This document shows, piece by piece, positions 28,229 to 36,721 of a stretch of DNA of 44,382 bases. Position 1 is the stretch's first letter. The number at the start of each line of letters is the position of its first letter. The notes beneath the pieces were generated by a model. The model searched no databases. It was not told the origin of the DNA and saw only the letters and a program-made list of their open reading frames with translations. The stretch spans positions 430,683-475,064 of the forward strand of contig NZ_KB714631.1 of assembly GCF_000349565.1 (NCBI RefSeq), written 5' to 3'. Position numbers and translations under genes: made by a program. The stretch comes from Curtobacterium flaccumfaciens UCD-AKU (GTDB taxonomy: Bacteria > Actinomycetota > Actinomycetes > Actinomycetales > Microbacteriaceae).

Positions 28229-29058
28229 GCCGACACACCGCTGACGGCCCCGCTCGGGTGGCGGGGGTGCTCGACCGGGTGGCGACGCTGGTCGCGGCGG
28301 GTGTCCCGCCGCCGCGAGCGTGGCAGCTCGTCGGCGGGCTGCCCGGCGCCGGCGGACCGGCCCAGCAGGACGTCACCGTCGTCCTGCGCGTCGCGGACCG
28401 GACGGGAGCACCCGTCGCCGAGACCCTCCGCGGGCTCGCCGGCGCGCTCCGGCGCGCCGCCGCCTCGGACCGCGCGATCCGGGTCGCCCTGGCCGGTCCG
28501 CGGACGAGCGCCCGCGTCGTCCTCGCGCTGCCGCTCTTCGGGTTGGGCCTCGGGGCGGCCTGGGGTGCGGGCGCCGTCGAGGTCCTGGTCGGTTCGCCGG
28601 CCGGCTGGGTGTGCTCGGGCACCGCCGCAGCCCTCGTCCTCGCCGGACGACGGTGGACGGCGCGGCTGGTCCGTTCCGCGACGCCCGACGGCCATGTCCC
28701 CGGGGTGCTCCTCGACGCCTGGGCCGTGGCGGTGGCCGGAGGCGGATCGTGGACCACCGCCGGGCAGGCCGTCGCCGAGGCGTCCGCCGCAGCTGTCCCA
28801 CCCGCGGGGGACGTCGATCGTCTGCGGGAGGTGCTCGACCTCGCCCGGCGCGCTGGGGTCCCCGCCGCGGGGCTGCTCCGACGCGCTGCCGAGGACGTCC
28901 GCGACGAAGCCGCTGCCGACGGGCTCGTGGCGGCGGAACGCCTGGCCGTGCGCCTGGTGCTGCCGCTCGGGGTGTGCGTCCTGCCGGCGTTCGTGCTCGT
29001 GGGGGTGGTGCCCGTGGTGGTGGGGGTCCTCTCCTCCACGGTGGGCGGATCGGGGTGA
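28225..29058 (+). CDS. Fused TadB/TadC-like pilus platform protein
   Basis: The 277-residue protein appears to hold two GspF-type halves. Residues 1-150 look like the C-terminal part of TadB (VLRVADRTGAPVAETLRGLA, AASDRAIRVALAGPRTSARV, then membrane segments near 95-113 and 118-135). Residues 155-277 look like TadC (LLDAWAVAVAGGGSWTTAGQ, LRRAAEDVRDEAAADGLVAA, and a final membrane segment RLVLPLGVCVLPAFVLVGVV). Separate tadB and tadC genes are usual, so this is a condensed fusion. It forms the inner-membrane platform for TadA. GTG overlaps the tadA stop. Confidence 0.8.
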   Translation: MSRHTADGPARVAGVLDRVATLVAAGVPPPRAWQLVGGLPGAGGPAQQDVTVVLRVADRTGAPVAETLRGLAGALRRAAASDRAIRVALAGPRTSARVVLALPLFGLGLGAAWGAGAVEVLVGSPAGWVCSGTAAALVLAGRRWTARLVRSATPDGHVPGVLLDAWAVAVAGGGSWTTAGQAVAEASAAAVPPAGDVDRLREVLDLARRAGVPAAGLLRRAAEDVRDEAAADGLVAAERLAVRLVLPLGVCVLPAFVLVGVVPVVVGVLSSTVGGSG

Positions 29059-29142
29059 CCTCTCCACAGATGCGGTCGGAACGCCGTCGTCGCCACCGCA
29101 GCCCGGACAGGCTGGTCCCACCGAACAGAAAGGACGGACTCC

Positions 29143-29382
29143 ATGAGCACCACGTCACCTCCCGACCACCGCATCCGTCGGGCCATCCGCCACCGTCGCC
29201 AACGTTCCCTCGTCGCACGGTGGCGCGCCCGACTGCGCGACGACCGGGGATCGGCCACCGCCGAGTACGCGGTCGTCATCCTCGCCGCCGTGGCCTTCGC
29301 CGGAGTGCTCGTCGCGGTGATGCGCTCGGGCGAGGTCCAGACCATCCTCACCGACCTCGTCCGTGGCGCGCTCTCGCTGTGA
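29143..29382 (+). CDS. Flp-type prepilin (DUF4244 family)
   Basis: The 79-residue protein starts at ATG 29143 with AAAGGA upstream. A basic leader of about 35 residues is followed by DDRGSATAEYAVVILAAVAF, a class IV prepilin-like segment with likely cleavage after the Gly and a single hydrophobic helix. DUF4244 proteins sit in actinobacterial tad loci as the major pilin candidate. It overlaps the following TadE gene by 20 bases. Confidence 0.88.
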   Translation: MSTTSPPDHRIRRAIRHRRQRSLVARWRARLRDDRGSATAEYAVVILAAVAFAGVLVAVMRSGEVQTILTDLVRGALSL

Positions 29383-29698
29383 GCGTGGCTCGGTGACGGT
29401 CGAGTTCGCGGTGGCGCTCCCTGTGGTGGCCCTCGTGCTGACCGCGCTCGTCGCGGCGGTGCTCGTCGTCGATGCGCAGGGTCGGCTGCAACTCGCCGCC
29501 GCCACCGCGGCGCGGGCGATCGGTCGCGACGACGACTCCCAGGGGCTGTCCGCGGCCGAACGGATCGCCCCGGGGGCCTCGATCGTCGTCCGGGCCGACG
29601 GCGACCTGGTGTGCGTCGACGCCACGCGCGGCGGGACCGGTCCCTTCGCGGCGCTCCCGTTGACCGCGACGGGGTGCGCCGTGGCCCGAGGGGGCTGA
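29363..29698 (+). CDS. TadE-like minor pilin
   Basis: The 111-residue protein has a short basic leader and ERGSVTVEFAVALPVVALVL, the typical TadE start with one membrane segment, then an extracytoplasmic part with two cysteines (LVCVDA, TGCAV). GTG at 29363 lies inside the pilin gene; no better in-frame start precedes the conserved RGSVTVEF. TadE proteins are minor pilins or assembly factors. Confidence 0.85.
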   Translation: MARSRCERGSVTVEFAVALPVVALVLTALVAAVLVVDAQGRLQLAAATAARAIGRDDDSQGLSAAERIAPGASIVVRADGDLVCVDATRGGTGPFAALPLTATGCAVARGG

Positions 29699-29699
29699 C

Positions 29700-30179
29700 G
29701 TGGTGCGTCCCGACGGTCAACGGGGCTCGGCGACCGTGCTGCTCGTGGCGGTCCTCGGCGTGGGGGTCCTCGTCGGGTCGACGGCGCTCGCCGCAGCCGG
29801 CCACCGCACGCAGGCCCTCCGCGCACAGGGTGCCGCCGACGCCGCGGCCGTCGGGACCGCTGCGGCCGCCACCGGGCTGGTCCCGGGGGAGCCGTGCGCG
29901 GTCGCCACCCGGATCGCGACGGCGAACGGGGCCACCCTCGACACCTGCGAACTCCTCGCCACCACGGCCCGGGTCCGCGTGGTCGTGGGCACCGGTCCGT
30001 TCGTCACCGGCGCGCTCGCGGTGGCCGGTCCGGCAGGCAACCCGCCCGAACACTATGTGTATGGTGTGCCTGTCGGCCCGCGGTCACCGATGTCCCGGTC
30101 GACCCGGACACGCTCGTGGACAGGGCCGATCAGCACCATCGATCAAGGAGACACGTGCCAGGCACGAAGAAGCTCGTGA
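29700..30179 (+). CDS. Rv3654c-like TadE-family protein with an unusual C-terminal extension
   Basis: GTG at 29700 gives MVRPDGQRGSATVLLVAVLG, a membrane segment, then RAQGAADAAAVGTAAAATG and CAVATRIATANGATLDTCEL, matching the small secretion-neighbourhood TadE-like proteins of actinobacterial tad loci. The family usually ends near the equivalent of AVAGPAG (about residue 113). Here the frame stays open to TGA 30177-30179, adding about 45 residues that are encoded by the topA leader and its first 25 bases. The extension has no conserved look; a lost stop or local frameshift would explain it. Confidence 0.75.
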   Translation: MVRPDGQRGSATVLLVAVLGVGVLVGSTALAAAGHRTQALRAQGAADAAAVGTAAAATGLVPGEPCAVATRIATANGATLDTCELLATTARVRVVVGTGPFVTGALAVAGPAGNPPEHYVYGVPVGPRSPMSRSTRTRSWTGPISTIDQGDTCQARRSS

Positions 30180-32977
30180 TCGTCGAGAGCCCTGCGAAGG
30201 CGAAGACGATCGCGCAATACCTCGGTGACGGATACGAAGTCCAGGCCTCTGTCGGACACATCCGCGACCTCGTCGAGCCGAAGAACCTGCCGCCCGAGCT
30301 CAAGAAGGGCTCCCTCGGCAAGTTCTCGGTGGACGTCGACAACGGCTTCGAGCCGTACTACGTCGTGTCCGACGCCAAGAAGAAGACCGTCTCCGAGCTG
30401 AAGCGCGCCCTGAAGGACGCCGACGAGCTCTACCTCGCAACAGATGAAGACCGCGAGGGCGAAGCCATCGCATGGCACCTGCTGCAGGTCCTGAAGCCGA
30501 AGGTCCCCGTCAAGCGGATGGTCTTCCACGAGATCACGAAGGAGGCGATCCAGCGCGCGCAGGAAGCCACCCGTGAGCTCGACACCGCCCTCGTCGACGC
30601 ACAGGAGACCCGCCGCATCCTCGACCGTCTCTACGGGTACGAGGTCTCGCCGGTCCTGTGGCGCAAGGTCGCCCCCGGACTGTCGGCCGGCCGTGTGCAG
30701 TCCGCCGCCACCCGTCTCGTGGTCGACCGTGAGCGCGAGCGCCTGGCGTTCGTGTCCGCCAACTACTGGGACCTGTCCGCCCGGTTCGAGAAGGCCGGAG
30801 AGTCCTCCTTCTCCGCGCGACTCGCCCGGATCCACGGCACCCGCGTCGCCTCCGGCCGTGACTTCGACGACCGCGGCGCGCTCAGCGGCGACGTCGTCCG
30901 CCTCGACGAGGCCGCTGCCGCGTCGCTGACGACCGTCCTCGAGCGCGCCGGTGACGCCACCGTCCGCAGCGTCGACTCGAAGCCCTACACGCGACGCCCG
31001 GCCGCTCCGTTCACCACGTCGACGCTCCAGCAGGAAGCCGCGCGCAAGCTCCGTCTGTCGCCGCGACAGACCGCCCGTGCCGCGCAGACGCTGTACGAGA
31101 ACGGGTACATCACCTACATCCGTACCGACTCGGTCTCGCTCTCGAAGCAGGCGATCGACGCGGCCCGCAAGCAGGCGGCCGACCTGTACGGCTCGGCCAC
31201 CGTCCCCGACAAGCCCCGCCTGTACGCGAGCAAGAGCAAGAACGCGCAAGAGGCGCACGAGGCGATCCGTCCCGCAGGCGACTCCTTCCGCACCCCGCAG
31301 GACCTCCAGGGCACCCTGACCGGTGTCGAGTGGCGTCTCTACGACCTCATCTGGAAGCGCACGATCGCGTCACAGATGGCCGACGCCAAGGGTTCGACCG
31401 CGTCGATCGTGCTCGGCATCGCCTCCGCCGAGTCGGTGGAGGGCATCGCGTCGACCGCGAACGGCACCGACGCCGAGTTCACCGCCTCCGGCACCGTCAT
31501 CACCTTCCGCGGCTTCCTCAGCGCGTACGAAGAAGGCCGCGACGAGGACCGGCACGAGTCCAGCGATCGCGCCGGCCAGGACGTCGCCCTGCCGAACGTG
31601 GCCAAGGGCGAGCACCTCGCCGTCACCGACGTCGAGGCGAAGGGGCACGACACCACCCCGCCGCCGCGCTTCACCGAGGCGAGCCTGATCAAGACGCTGG
31701 AAGAGCTGGGGATCGGACGCCCGTCGACCTACCCCACGATCAGCCCGACGATCATCGACCGCGGCTACGTCTCGCTCCGCGGCACGCAGCTCGTGCCGAA
31801 CTGGATCGCCTTCAGCGTGGTGCGCCTGCTCGAGGAGTACTTCGGCGAGCTCGTGGAGTACGACTTCACCGCCGAGATGGAAGAAGACCTCGACCGCATC
31901 GCCCGCGGCGACGCCGACCGGGTGGACTGGCTCAAGGGCTTCTACTTCGGTGGCGGCGACGACGACCAGCGCGGCCTGCGGACGGTCATCGACAACCTCG
32001 GTGAGATCGACGCTCGCGAGATCAACTCGGTCGAGCTCGCTCCGGGCCTCACGCTCCGGATCGGTCGGTACGGTCCCTACATCGAGGTGCCGAGCGACGA
32101 CCCCGAGAAGCCCCGGCGCGTCAACGTCCCCGAGGACCTCGCTCCCGACGAACTGACCGTCGCGAAGGCGAAGGAACTCGTCGACGCTCCGGTGATCGGC
32201 GACCGCGTCGTCGGCATCAACCCGGAGACCGGCAAGGAAGTCCTGGCGAAGGACGGCCGCTTCGGTCCGTACGTCACCGAGCGCGCCCCGGAGCCCGAGC
32301 CCACCGTGGACCCGAAGACCGGCGAGGTCGTCGAGTCGCCTGCACCGGCAGAGGCCCCGGCGGACGAGGCGGCTGCTGCGACCGCGACGAGCGAGACGGC
32401 GACAGCGACGGCGAAGAAGGCCCCCCCGAAGAAGGCCCCCGCGAAGAAGACGACGAAGAAGGCCGCGGCTCCGAAGGAACGCACCGCTTCGCTCTTCAAG
32501 TCGATGGACCCGCAGACGGTCGACCTCGAGACCGCGCTGAAGCTCCTCGACCTGCCCCGCGTCGTCGGTCAGGACCCGGAGACCGGCAACGACATCACGG
32601 CGCAGAACGGCCGGTACGGTCCGTACCTGAAGAAGGGGACCGACACCCGGACCCTGCCCGGCGAGGACGCGATCTTCGACATCGACCTGCCCGGCGCACT
32701 CGAGCTGTTCGCACAGCCGAAGTACGGCGGCCGCACCGCCAGTGCCGCGCTCAAGGAGTTCGACGCCGACCCGGTGTCCGGCAAGGCGATCAAGATGAAG
32801 GACGGCCGGTTCGGTCCGTACGTCACCGACGGCGAGACGAACGCGACCATCCCGAAGGGCGAGGACGTCGAGGCCGTCGACCACGCCCGCGCCGTCCAGC
32901 TCATCGCGGACAAGCGCGCCAAGGGGCCCGTCAAGAAGAAGACCCCGGCTCGTCGGACGGCGGCCAAGAAGAAGTGA
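30155..32977 (+). CDS. topA: DNA topoisomerase I
   Basis: It relaxes negatively supercoiled DNA. GTG at 30155 has AAGGAG four bases upstream and gives 940 residues starting KKLVIVESPAKAKTIAQYLG. The Toprim motif is LATDEDREGEAIAWHLL, and the catalytic tyrosine is Y321 in ITYIRTDSVS. The C-terminal part has four GRYGPY/GRFGPY repeats instead of zinc ribbons, an Ala/Lys-rich linker (KKAPPKKAPAKKTTKKAAA) and a basic tail ending TAAKKK, as in other actinobacterial enzymes, where the lysine tail increases processivity. The tmk gene overlaps its stop. A possible -10 is TATGGT at 30060-30065. Confidence 0.97.
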   Translation: MPGTKKLVIVESPAKAKTIAQYLGDGYEVQASVGHIRDLVEPKNLPPELKKGSLGKFSVDVDNGFEPYYVVSDAKKKTVSELKRALKDADELYLATDEDREGEAIAWHLLQVLKPKVPVKRMVFHEITKEAIQRAQEATRELDTALVDAQETRRILDRLYGYEVSPVLWRKVAPGLSAGRVQSAATRLVVDRERERLAFVSANYWDLSARFEKAGESSFSARLARIHGTRVASGRDFDDRGALSGDVVRLDEAAAASLTTVLERAGDATVRSVDSKPYTRRPAAPFTTSTLQQEAARKLRLSPRQTARAAQTLYENGYITYIRTDSVSLSKQAIDAARKQAADLYGSATVPDKPRLYASKSKNAQEAHEAIRPAGDSFRTPQDLQGTLTGVEWRLYDLIWKRTIASQMADAKGSTASIVLGIASAESVEGIASTANGTDAEFTASGTVITFRGFLSAYEEGRDEDRHESSDRAGQDVALPNVAKGEHLAVTDVEAKGHDTTPPPRFTEASLIKTLEELGIGRPSTYPTISPTIIDRGYVSLRGTQLVPNWIAFSVVRLLEEYFGELVEYDFTAEMEEDLDRIARGDADRVDWLKGFYFGGGDDDQRGLRTVIDNLGEIDAREINSVELAPGLTLRIGRYGPYIEVPSDDPEKPRRVNVPEDLAPDELTVAKAKELVDAPVIGDRVVGINPETGKEVLAKDGRFGPYVTERAPEPEPTVDPKTGEVVESPAPAEAPADEAAAATATSETATATAKKAPPKKAPAKKTTKKAAAPKERTASLFKSMDPQTVDLETALKLLDLPRVVGQDPETGNDITAQNGRYGPYLKKGTDTRTLPGEDAIFDIDLPGALELFAQPKYGGRTASAALKEFDADPVSGKAIKMKDGRFGPYVTDGETNATIPKGEDVEAVDHARAVQLIADKRAKGPVKKKTPARRTAAKKK

Positions 32978-33609
32978 CCGGTCGCTTCATCACGCTCGAG
33001 GGCGGCGACGGCGCGGGCAAGACGACCCAGGCGGAGCTGCTCTCGGCGTGGCTCGGTGCGCACGGCCGGACGGTGGTGCGCACCCGCGAGCCCGGTGGCA
33101 CCGACCTCGGCGTCCGGATCCGCCAGATGGTCCTGCACGAGCGGGGCCACATCGCGCCCCGGGCCGAGGCGCTGCTGTACGCGGCTGATCGCGCCCAGCA
33201 CGTCGAGACCGTCGTCCGTCCGGCGATCGCACGCGGTGACGTCGTGCTGCAGGACCGCTACATCGACTCGTCCGTCGCCTACCAGGGTGTCGCGCGGGGG
33301 CTCGGCGCCGAGCAGGTCCGCTCGGTCTCGGAATGGGCCGCCGACGGCCTGGCACCGGACCTCACGATCCTGCTCGACCTCGACGTCACGCTCGGGCGTG
33401 CCCGGGTGGCCGCGGCACGGGGGGACACCTTCGACCGCCTCGAATCCGAGGCCGCGGCGTTCCACGAGTCCGTCCGGCAGGCGTTCCTCGCCATGGCGGA
33501 CGCCGAGCCCGCACGCTTCCTCGTGGTCGACGCCGCAGCTCCGACCGATGCCGTGCAGGACGCAGTCCGTCGCGCGGTCGCCCCGCTCGTCGGGATCGAC
33601 GCAGCGTGA
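32974..33609 (+). CDS. tmk: Thymidylate kinase
   Basis: It converts dTMP to dTDP. The 211-residue protein has the P-loop GGDGAGKTT (10-18), the DR motif in LQDRYIDSSVAYQG and the length of bacterial Tmk. GTG overlaps the topA stop by four bases (GTGA), so it is translated from the topA transcript. Confidence 0.97.
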   Translation: MTGRFITLEGGDGAGKTTQAELLSAWLGAHGRTVVRTREPGGTDLGVRIRQMVLHERGHIAPRAEALLYAADRAQHVETVVRPAIARGDVVLQDRYIDSSVAYQGVARGLGAEQVRSVSEWAADGLAPDLTILLDLDVTLGRARVAAARGDTFDRLESEAAAFHESVRQAFLAMADAEPARFLVVDAAAPTDAVQDAVRRAVAPLVGIDAA

Positions 33610-33622
33610 CGGTGGTCACTGA

Positions 33623-33628
33623 CAGGAT
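33623..33628 (+). promoter_or_regulatory. Possible -10 for holB
   Basis: CAGGAT lies exactly six bases before the GTG of holB, the same spacing as for mqo and the radical SAM gene. No Shine-Dalgarno sequence is present before this GTG. Confidence 0.35.
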
Positions 33629-33634
33629 GGTCCC

Positions 33635-34777
33635 GTGAGCGTGTGGGACGGCCTGACCGGGCAGGAAGAAGCGGTCGCATCGCTGCGCAATGCAGCCGAG
33701 TCGACCGACGGTACCGGCGGCATGACCCACTCGTGGCTCATCACCGGCCCGCCCGGGTCCGGTCGGTCGAACGTGGCGACCGCCTTCGCGGCTGCGCTCG
33801 TGGGCAACGGCCCCGACGACGACCACACCCTGCGGCAGATCACCGCGAAGACCCACCCCGACGTCTCGGTGCTCACGACCCAGCGCGTGATCATCACGAT
33901 CGACGAGATCCGGCAGCTCGTCACCTCGTCGTACTACTCGCCGTCGGTCGGGCGCTACCGCGTCGTCATCATCGAGGACGCCGACCGCATGACCGAGCGG
34001 ACCTCGAACCTGCTGCTCAAGGCGCTCGAGGAACCACCGGAGCGCACGGTGTGGATCCTCTGCGCGCCCAGTGAAGCCGACCTGCTGCCGACGATCCGGT
34101 CGCGCGTCCGTTCGGTCCGCCTGCGTGTGCCCGGCATCGAGTCCGTCGCCGACCTGCTCGTGGCCCGGACCGGTGTCGACCGTGCTCTCGCGATGGACGC
34201 CGCTCGTCAGGCGCAGAGCCACATCGGCATGGCGCAGCGCCTGGCCACGAGCGAGCCGGCCCGTGATCGTCGACGCCGGACCCTGACCACCGTGCTCGGT
34301 GTGCGGAGCGTCGGTGACGCCGTCATGGCTGCCGCCGAGCTCCTCGCCGTCGCCGACGAAGACGCCAAGTCCATCACCGAGCAGCGCGACTCGGAAGAAC
34401 GCGACGCGGCCCTGCGCTCGCTCGGTGTCGAGCCGGGCGGGACGATCCCGCCGGCACTCCGGTCGCAGCTCCGTGCGCTCGAGGACGACCAGAAACGCCG
34501 AGCGACCCGGAGCCTGCGCGACGGGCTCGACCGGATCCTGGTGGACGTCTCGTCCCTGTACCGCGACCTGCTCCTGATGGGGCTCGGTGCTCCGGCGGAA
34601 CCGGTCAACCTGGCCATGCGTGAGCAGCTCGAGCACGCACTGCCGACGACCCCGCCCGCCGCCGCGCTCCAGGTGCTGGACGCCGTGGCCCTGGCGCGTC
34701 AGCGCATCGCTGCGAACGTCGCGGCACTGCTGGCCCTCGAAGCGCTGCTCGTCACGATCGCACGCGCCCGCCGCTGA
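33635..34777 (+). CDS. holB: DNA polymerase III delta' subunit
   Basis: This clamp-loader subunit helps place the sliding clamp on DNA. The 380-residue protein starts SVWDGLTGQEEAVASL and has a Walker A-like GPPGSGRS, then VIIEDADRMTERTSNLLLKA, EEPPERTVWILCAPS and the sensor region TIRSRVRSVRLR. The zinc-binding cysteines of some homologues are absent, as in many Actinobacteria. It lies 25 bases after tmk. Confidence 0.93.
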   Translation: MSVWDGLTGQEEAVASLRNAAESTDGTGGMTHSWLITGPPGSGRSNVATAFAAALVGNGPDDDHTLRQITAKTHPDVSVLTTQRVIITIDEIRQLVTSSYYSPSVGRYRVVIIEDADRMTERTSNLLLKALEEPPERTVWILCAPSEADLLPTIRSRVRSVRLRVPGIESVADLLVARTGVDRALAMDAARQAQSHIGMAQRLATSEPARDRRRRTLTTVLGVRSVGDAVMAAAELLAVADEDAKSITEQRDSEERDAALRSLGVEPGGTIPPALRSQLRALEDDQKRRATRSLRDGLDRILVDVSSLYRDLLLMGLGAPAEPVNLAMREQLEHALPTTPPAAALQVLDAVALARQRIAANVAALLALEALLVTIARARR

Positions 34778-34789
34778 GGCCGGGCATGC

Positions 34790-34795
34790 GAGAAT
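34790..34795 (+). promoter_or_regulatory. Possible -10 for the TetR gene
   Basis: GAGAAT lies exactly six bases before the ATG at 34802, in the 24-base gap after holB. No Shine-Dalgarno sequence is visible. Confidence 0.3.
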
Positions 34796-34801
34796 CACGG
34801 C

Positions 34802-35437
34802 ATGCCCGACGCTGAACCCGGCCTGCGCGAACGGAAGCGCCGCGCCACCCGGCGCGCCATCCAGCAGGCTGCGCTCCGGATCGCCATCGAGGACGGCCTC
34901 GGCGCGGTGACGGTGGACGAGATCTCCCGCCGTGCCGACGTCTCGCCCCGGACGTTCTTCAACTACTTCCCGAGCAAGGAACAGGCGATCCTCGGCGACG
35001 ACCCGCAGCTGCCGGACGACCAGGCGTTGCAGACGTTCGTCGCCGGGGGGCCGAACGGTGAACTGCTCGCTGACATCGGCACCCTGCTCGTGCACTCCAC
35101 GCGCGAACTGATCGAGGAACGTGGACTCATCGAGGAGCGGCAGCAGGTCCTCCGCGCCAACCCGGAGCTGTTCAGCCGGCGGATGGCGTCGATGAAGGAG
35201 TTCCAGGCGGAACTGCAGGCTGCCGTCGCACGTCGGCTCGAGCGCGCCGACCCCGAGCTCGCCGCGGACGCCGATGCGCTCCGTCGCCGCGCCGGTCTCG
35301 CGGCCATCGTCGCCCTCGCCGCCCTGCGCCACGCGTGGTGGGAGTGGTCGGGTTCCGAGGCCGGAACCCACCTGGTCGACGAACTCGAACGGTCCTTCTC
35401 CGAGCTCGGCGTGCTGGTTTCGCGTTCACTCGTCTGA
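34802..35437 (+). CDS. TetR-family transcriptional regulator
   Basis: The 211-residue protein has an N-terminal helix-turn-helix (residues about 14-60: RAIQQAALRIAIEDGLGAVT, then ISRRADVSPRTFFNYFPSKE) typical of TetR regulators, and a helical ligand/dimerisation domain. The FNYFPSKE variant is common in actinobacterial MftR-like members. The ligand and target are unknown; neither neighbour is an obvious efflux gene. The following tRNA-Thr promoter starts at its stop codon. Confidence 0.92.
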   Translation: MPDAEPGLRERKRRATRRAIQQAALRIAIEDGLGAVTVDEISRRADVSPRTFFNYFPSKEQAILGDDPQLPDDQALQTFVAGGPNGELLADIGTLLVHSTRELIEERGLIEERQQVLRANPELFSRRMASMKEFQAELQAAVARRLERADPELAADADALRRRAGLAAIVALAALRHAWWEWSGSEAGTHLVDELERSFSELGVLVSRSLV

Positions 35438-35442
35438 ACCTG

Positions 35443-35448
35443 TATAGT
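35443..35448 (+). promoter_or_regulatory. -10 element for tRNA-Thr
   Basis: TATAGT, five bases after the TetR stop, is a near-consensus -10 and would start transcription near 35455, about 27 bases before the tRNA. Confidence 0.55.
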
Positions 35449-35481
35449 CATTGCTCGTGCCACTCCGGACATGGAGTGTGC

Positions 35482-35554
35482 GCCGCCTTAGCTCAGTCGG
35501 TAGAGCGATTCACTCGTAATGAATAGGTCGTCGGTTCGATTCCGACAGGCGGCT
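35482..35554 (+). tRNA. tRNA-Thr (anticodon CGT)
   Basis: Acceptor arms GCCGCCT and AGGCGGC pair fully, with discriminator T. The D-arm is AGCTCAGTCGGTAGAGCG, the anticodon stem-loop is ATTCA-CTCGTAA-TGAAT with anticodon CGT, and the T-arm is TCGGTTCGATTCCGA. CCA is not encoded. Confidence 0.97.
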
Positions 35555-35562
35555 CCGTGAAC

Positions 35563-35604
35563 ACCCCGGTCAGGCCTGCTCGAAGTGGCTCTGACCGGGG
35601 TTTT
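35563..35604 (+). terminator. Rho-independent terminator after tRNA-Thr
   Basis: ACCCCGGTCAG (35563-35573) pairs with CTGACCGGGGT (35591-35601) and is followed at once by TTT. It is the only textbook hairpin with a T-run in the window besides the 6C RNA end. Confidence 0.9.
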
Positions 35605-35625
35605 CGTATTCCGGACGAAATCCGT

Positions 35626-35643
35626 GTCCCTCACCCGAGGGAC
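35626..35643. other. Short inverted repeat upstream of the GH16-like gene
   Basis: GTCCCTC and GAGGGAC pair perfectly around ACCC. It lies just upstream of a possible -10 (TAACCT, 35667-35672) and could be an operator for the gene that follows. Confidence 0.3.
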
Positions 35644-35694
35644 AGACCCCTGGCGTTCGCGCGGACTAACCTTGTCCGCGATACGGGGGACACC

Positions 35695-35742
35695 ATGACC
35701 GAGCGCCAGCTCATCGCACCGACGGCAGTGACGCCGTGTTGA
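35695..35742 (+). CDS. Possible leader peptide coupled to the GH16-like gene
   Basis: ATG at 35695 has a strong GGGGGA nine bases upstream and encodes MTERQLIAPTAVTPC before TGA at 35740-35742. The stop overlaps a TTG (35739-35741) that is in frame with the next gene, which itself lacks a good ribosome binding site. This layout suggests translation of the short frame feeds the enzyme gene. The peptide has no recognised attenuator features. Confidence 0.35.
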   Translation: MTERQLIAPTAVTPC

Positions 35743-36533
35743 AGCGTGTGCTGGTCGTCGTCCTGGTCGCCGCCACCGCCGGAGCGCTTGCGATGACCGC
35801 AGCGGCCGTGCCCGAGTCGCGGGCGACATCTGCGTCGACCGCGTCGCCGGGTGCCCCATCGTCCGCGACGCCGACGGGGTCCTCGACCGGGCCGGCGTAC
35901 CTGGCCGACCGTGAGCCGACCTTCTCGGAAGACTTCGACACCCCCGCTGCGGCCGGTGGTCCCTTCGCCGAGACGTACCGGAACTCGTGGCAGCCCTACC
36001 CCGACGGCGCCGGCGGCAAGTACTACTCGGACGAGCTCATCAGCGCGCACGACAGCTACCTGGACGTCGCGTTGGACGGTGAGCGGGGCGCCGCCGGCAC
36101 CTTCGGCACCCCCACCGGCGCCTGGTCGCACGTCGGCGGCACCTTCAGCATCCGTGCGCGGGCGACCGGGGGCGACGGCAACGGGATCGCGGTGATGCTC
36201 TGGCCGACGTCCAACGCCTGGGCGGACGGCGAGCTGAACTACCCGGAGGGCCAGTTCGACGGCTCCCCGCGGGTCTTCCACCACTCGATGCTCCAGGGAC
36301 TCGAACGCCGCACCGAGCACTACAACACCCGGGTGTCCTGGAACGACTGGCACACCTACACGACGGAGTGGGTGCCGGGGAAGATCATCCGGTACTACCT
36401 CGACGGCAAGCTCGTGTTCACGGTGCCGCGGAACGTGCCCACCACCCCGCACCGCTACATGTTCCAGATCGGCAACTGGGGCGCCCCGGGGCACGTCCAG
36501 ATCGACTGGGTCCGCACTTACGACGCGGAGTGA
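35736..36533 (+). CDS. Secreted GH16-like glycoside hydrolase (concanavalin-like fold)
   Basis: The 265-residue protein begins with a signal peptide (KRVLVVVLVAATAGALAMTA), then a Ser/Thr/Pro/Ala linker to about residue 52, then a GH16-like domain (FSEDFDTP, ISAHDSYLDVAL, then WADGELNYPEGQF). Family members carry ExDxxE as catalytic nucleophile, helper Asp and acid/base. Here the triad reads E166, N168, E171, with Asn instead of the middle Asp. The C-terminal WNDWHTYTTEWVPGKIIRYY and QIDWVRTYD are typical of the family. It probably binds or cleaves a beta-glucan. GTG 35736 or TTG 35739 may be the real start. Confidence 0.85.
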   Translation: MLKRVLVVVLVAATAGALAMTAAAVPESRATSASTASPGAPSSATPTGSSTGPAYLADREPTFSEDFDTPAAAGGPFAETYRNSWQPYPDGAGGKYYSDELISAHDSYLDVALDGERGAAGTFGTPTGAWSHVGGTFSIRARATGGDGNGIAVMLWPTSNAWADGELNYPEGQFDGSPRVFHHSMLQGLERRTEHYNTRVSWNDWHTYTTEWVPGKIIRYYLDGKLVFTVPRNVPTTPHRYMFQIGNWGAPGHVQIDWVRTYDAE

Positions 36534-36538
36534 CCAAA

Positions 36539-36553
36539 CCCCCCGGACGGGGG
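36539..36553 (+). terminator. Small hairpin after the GH16-like gene
   Basis: CCCCC and GGGGG pair around CGGAC five bases after the stop. It is short and has no T-run. Confidence 0.4.
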
Positions 36554-36721
36554 CTCCGAATCAGTCCGGTCGTACGACCCGACACCCGTGTGCTCGCGTC
36601 GATGACCCGAACCTCGACGCGGGTGCGCGGGTGGGGCCGTTCCCCGTTCTGGGGCTGCCCGTCGTCGTCGGGGCGGTCCACGATGAGTGGGAACCCGTTC
36701 CGTCGTCACCGAGAGGTCGTC

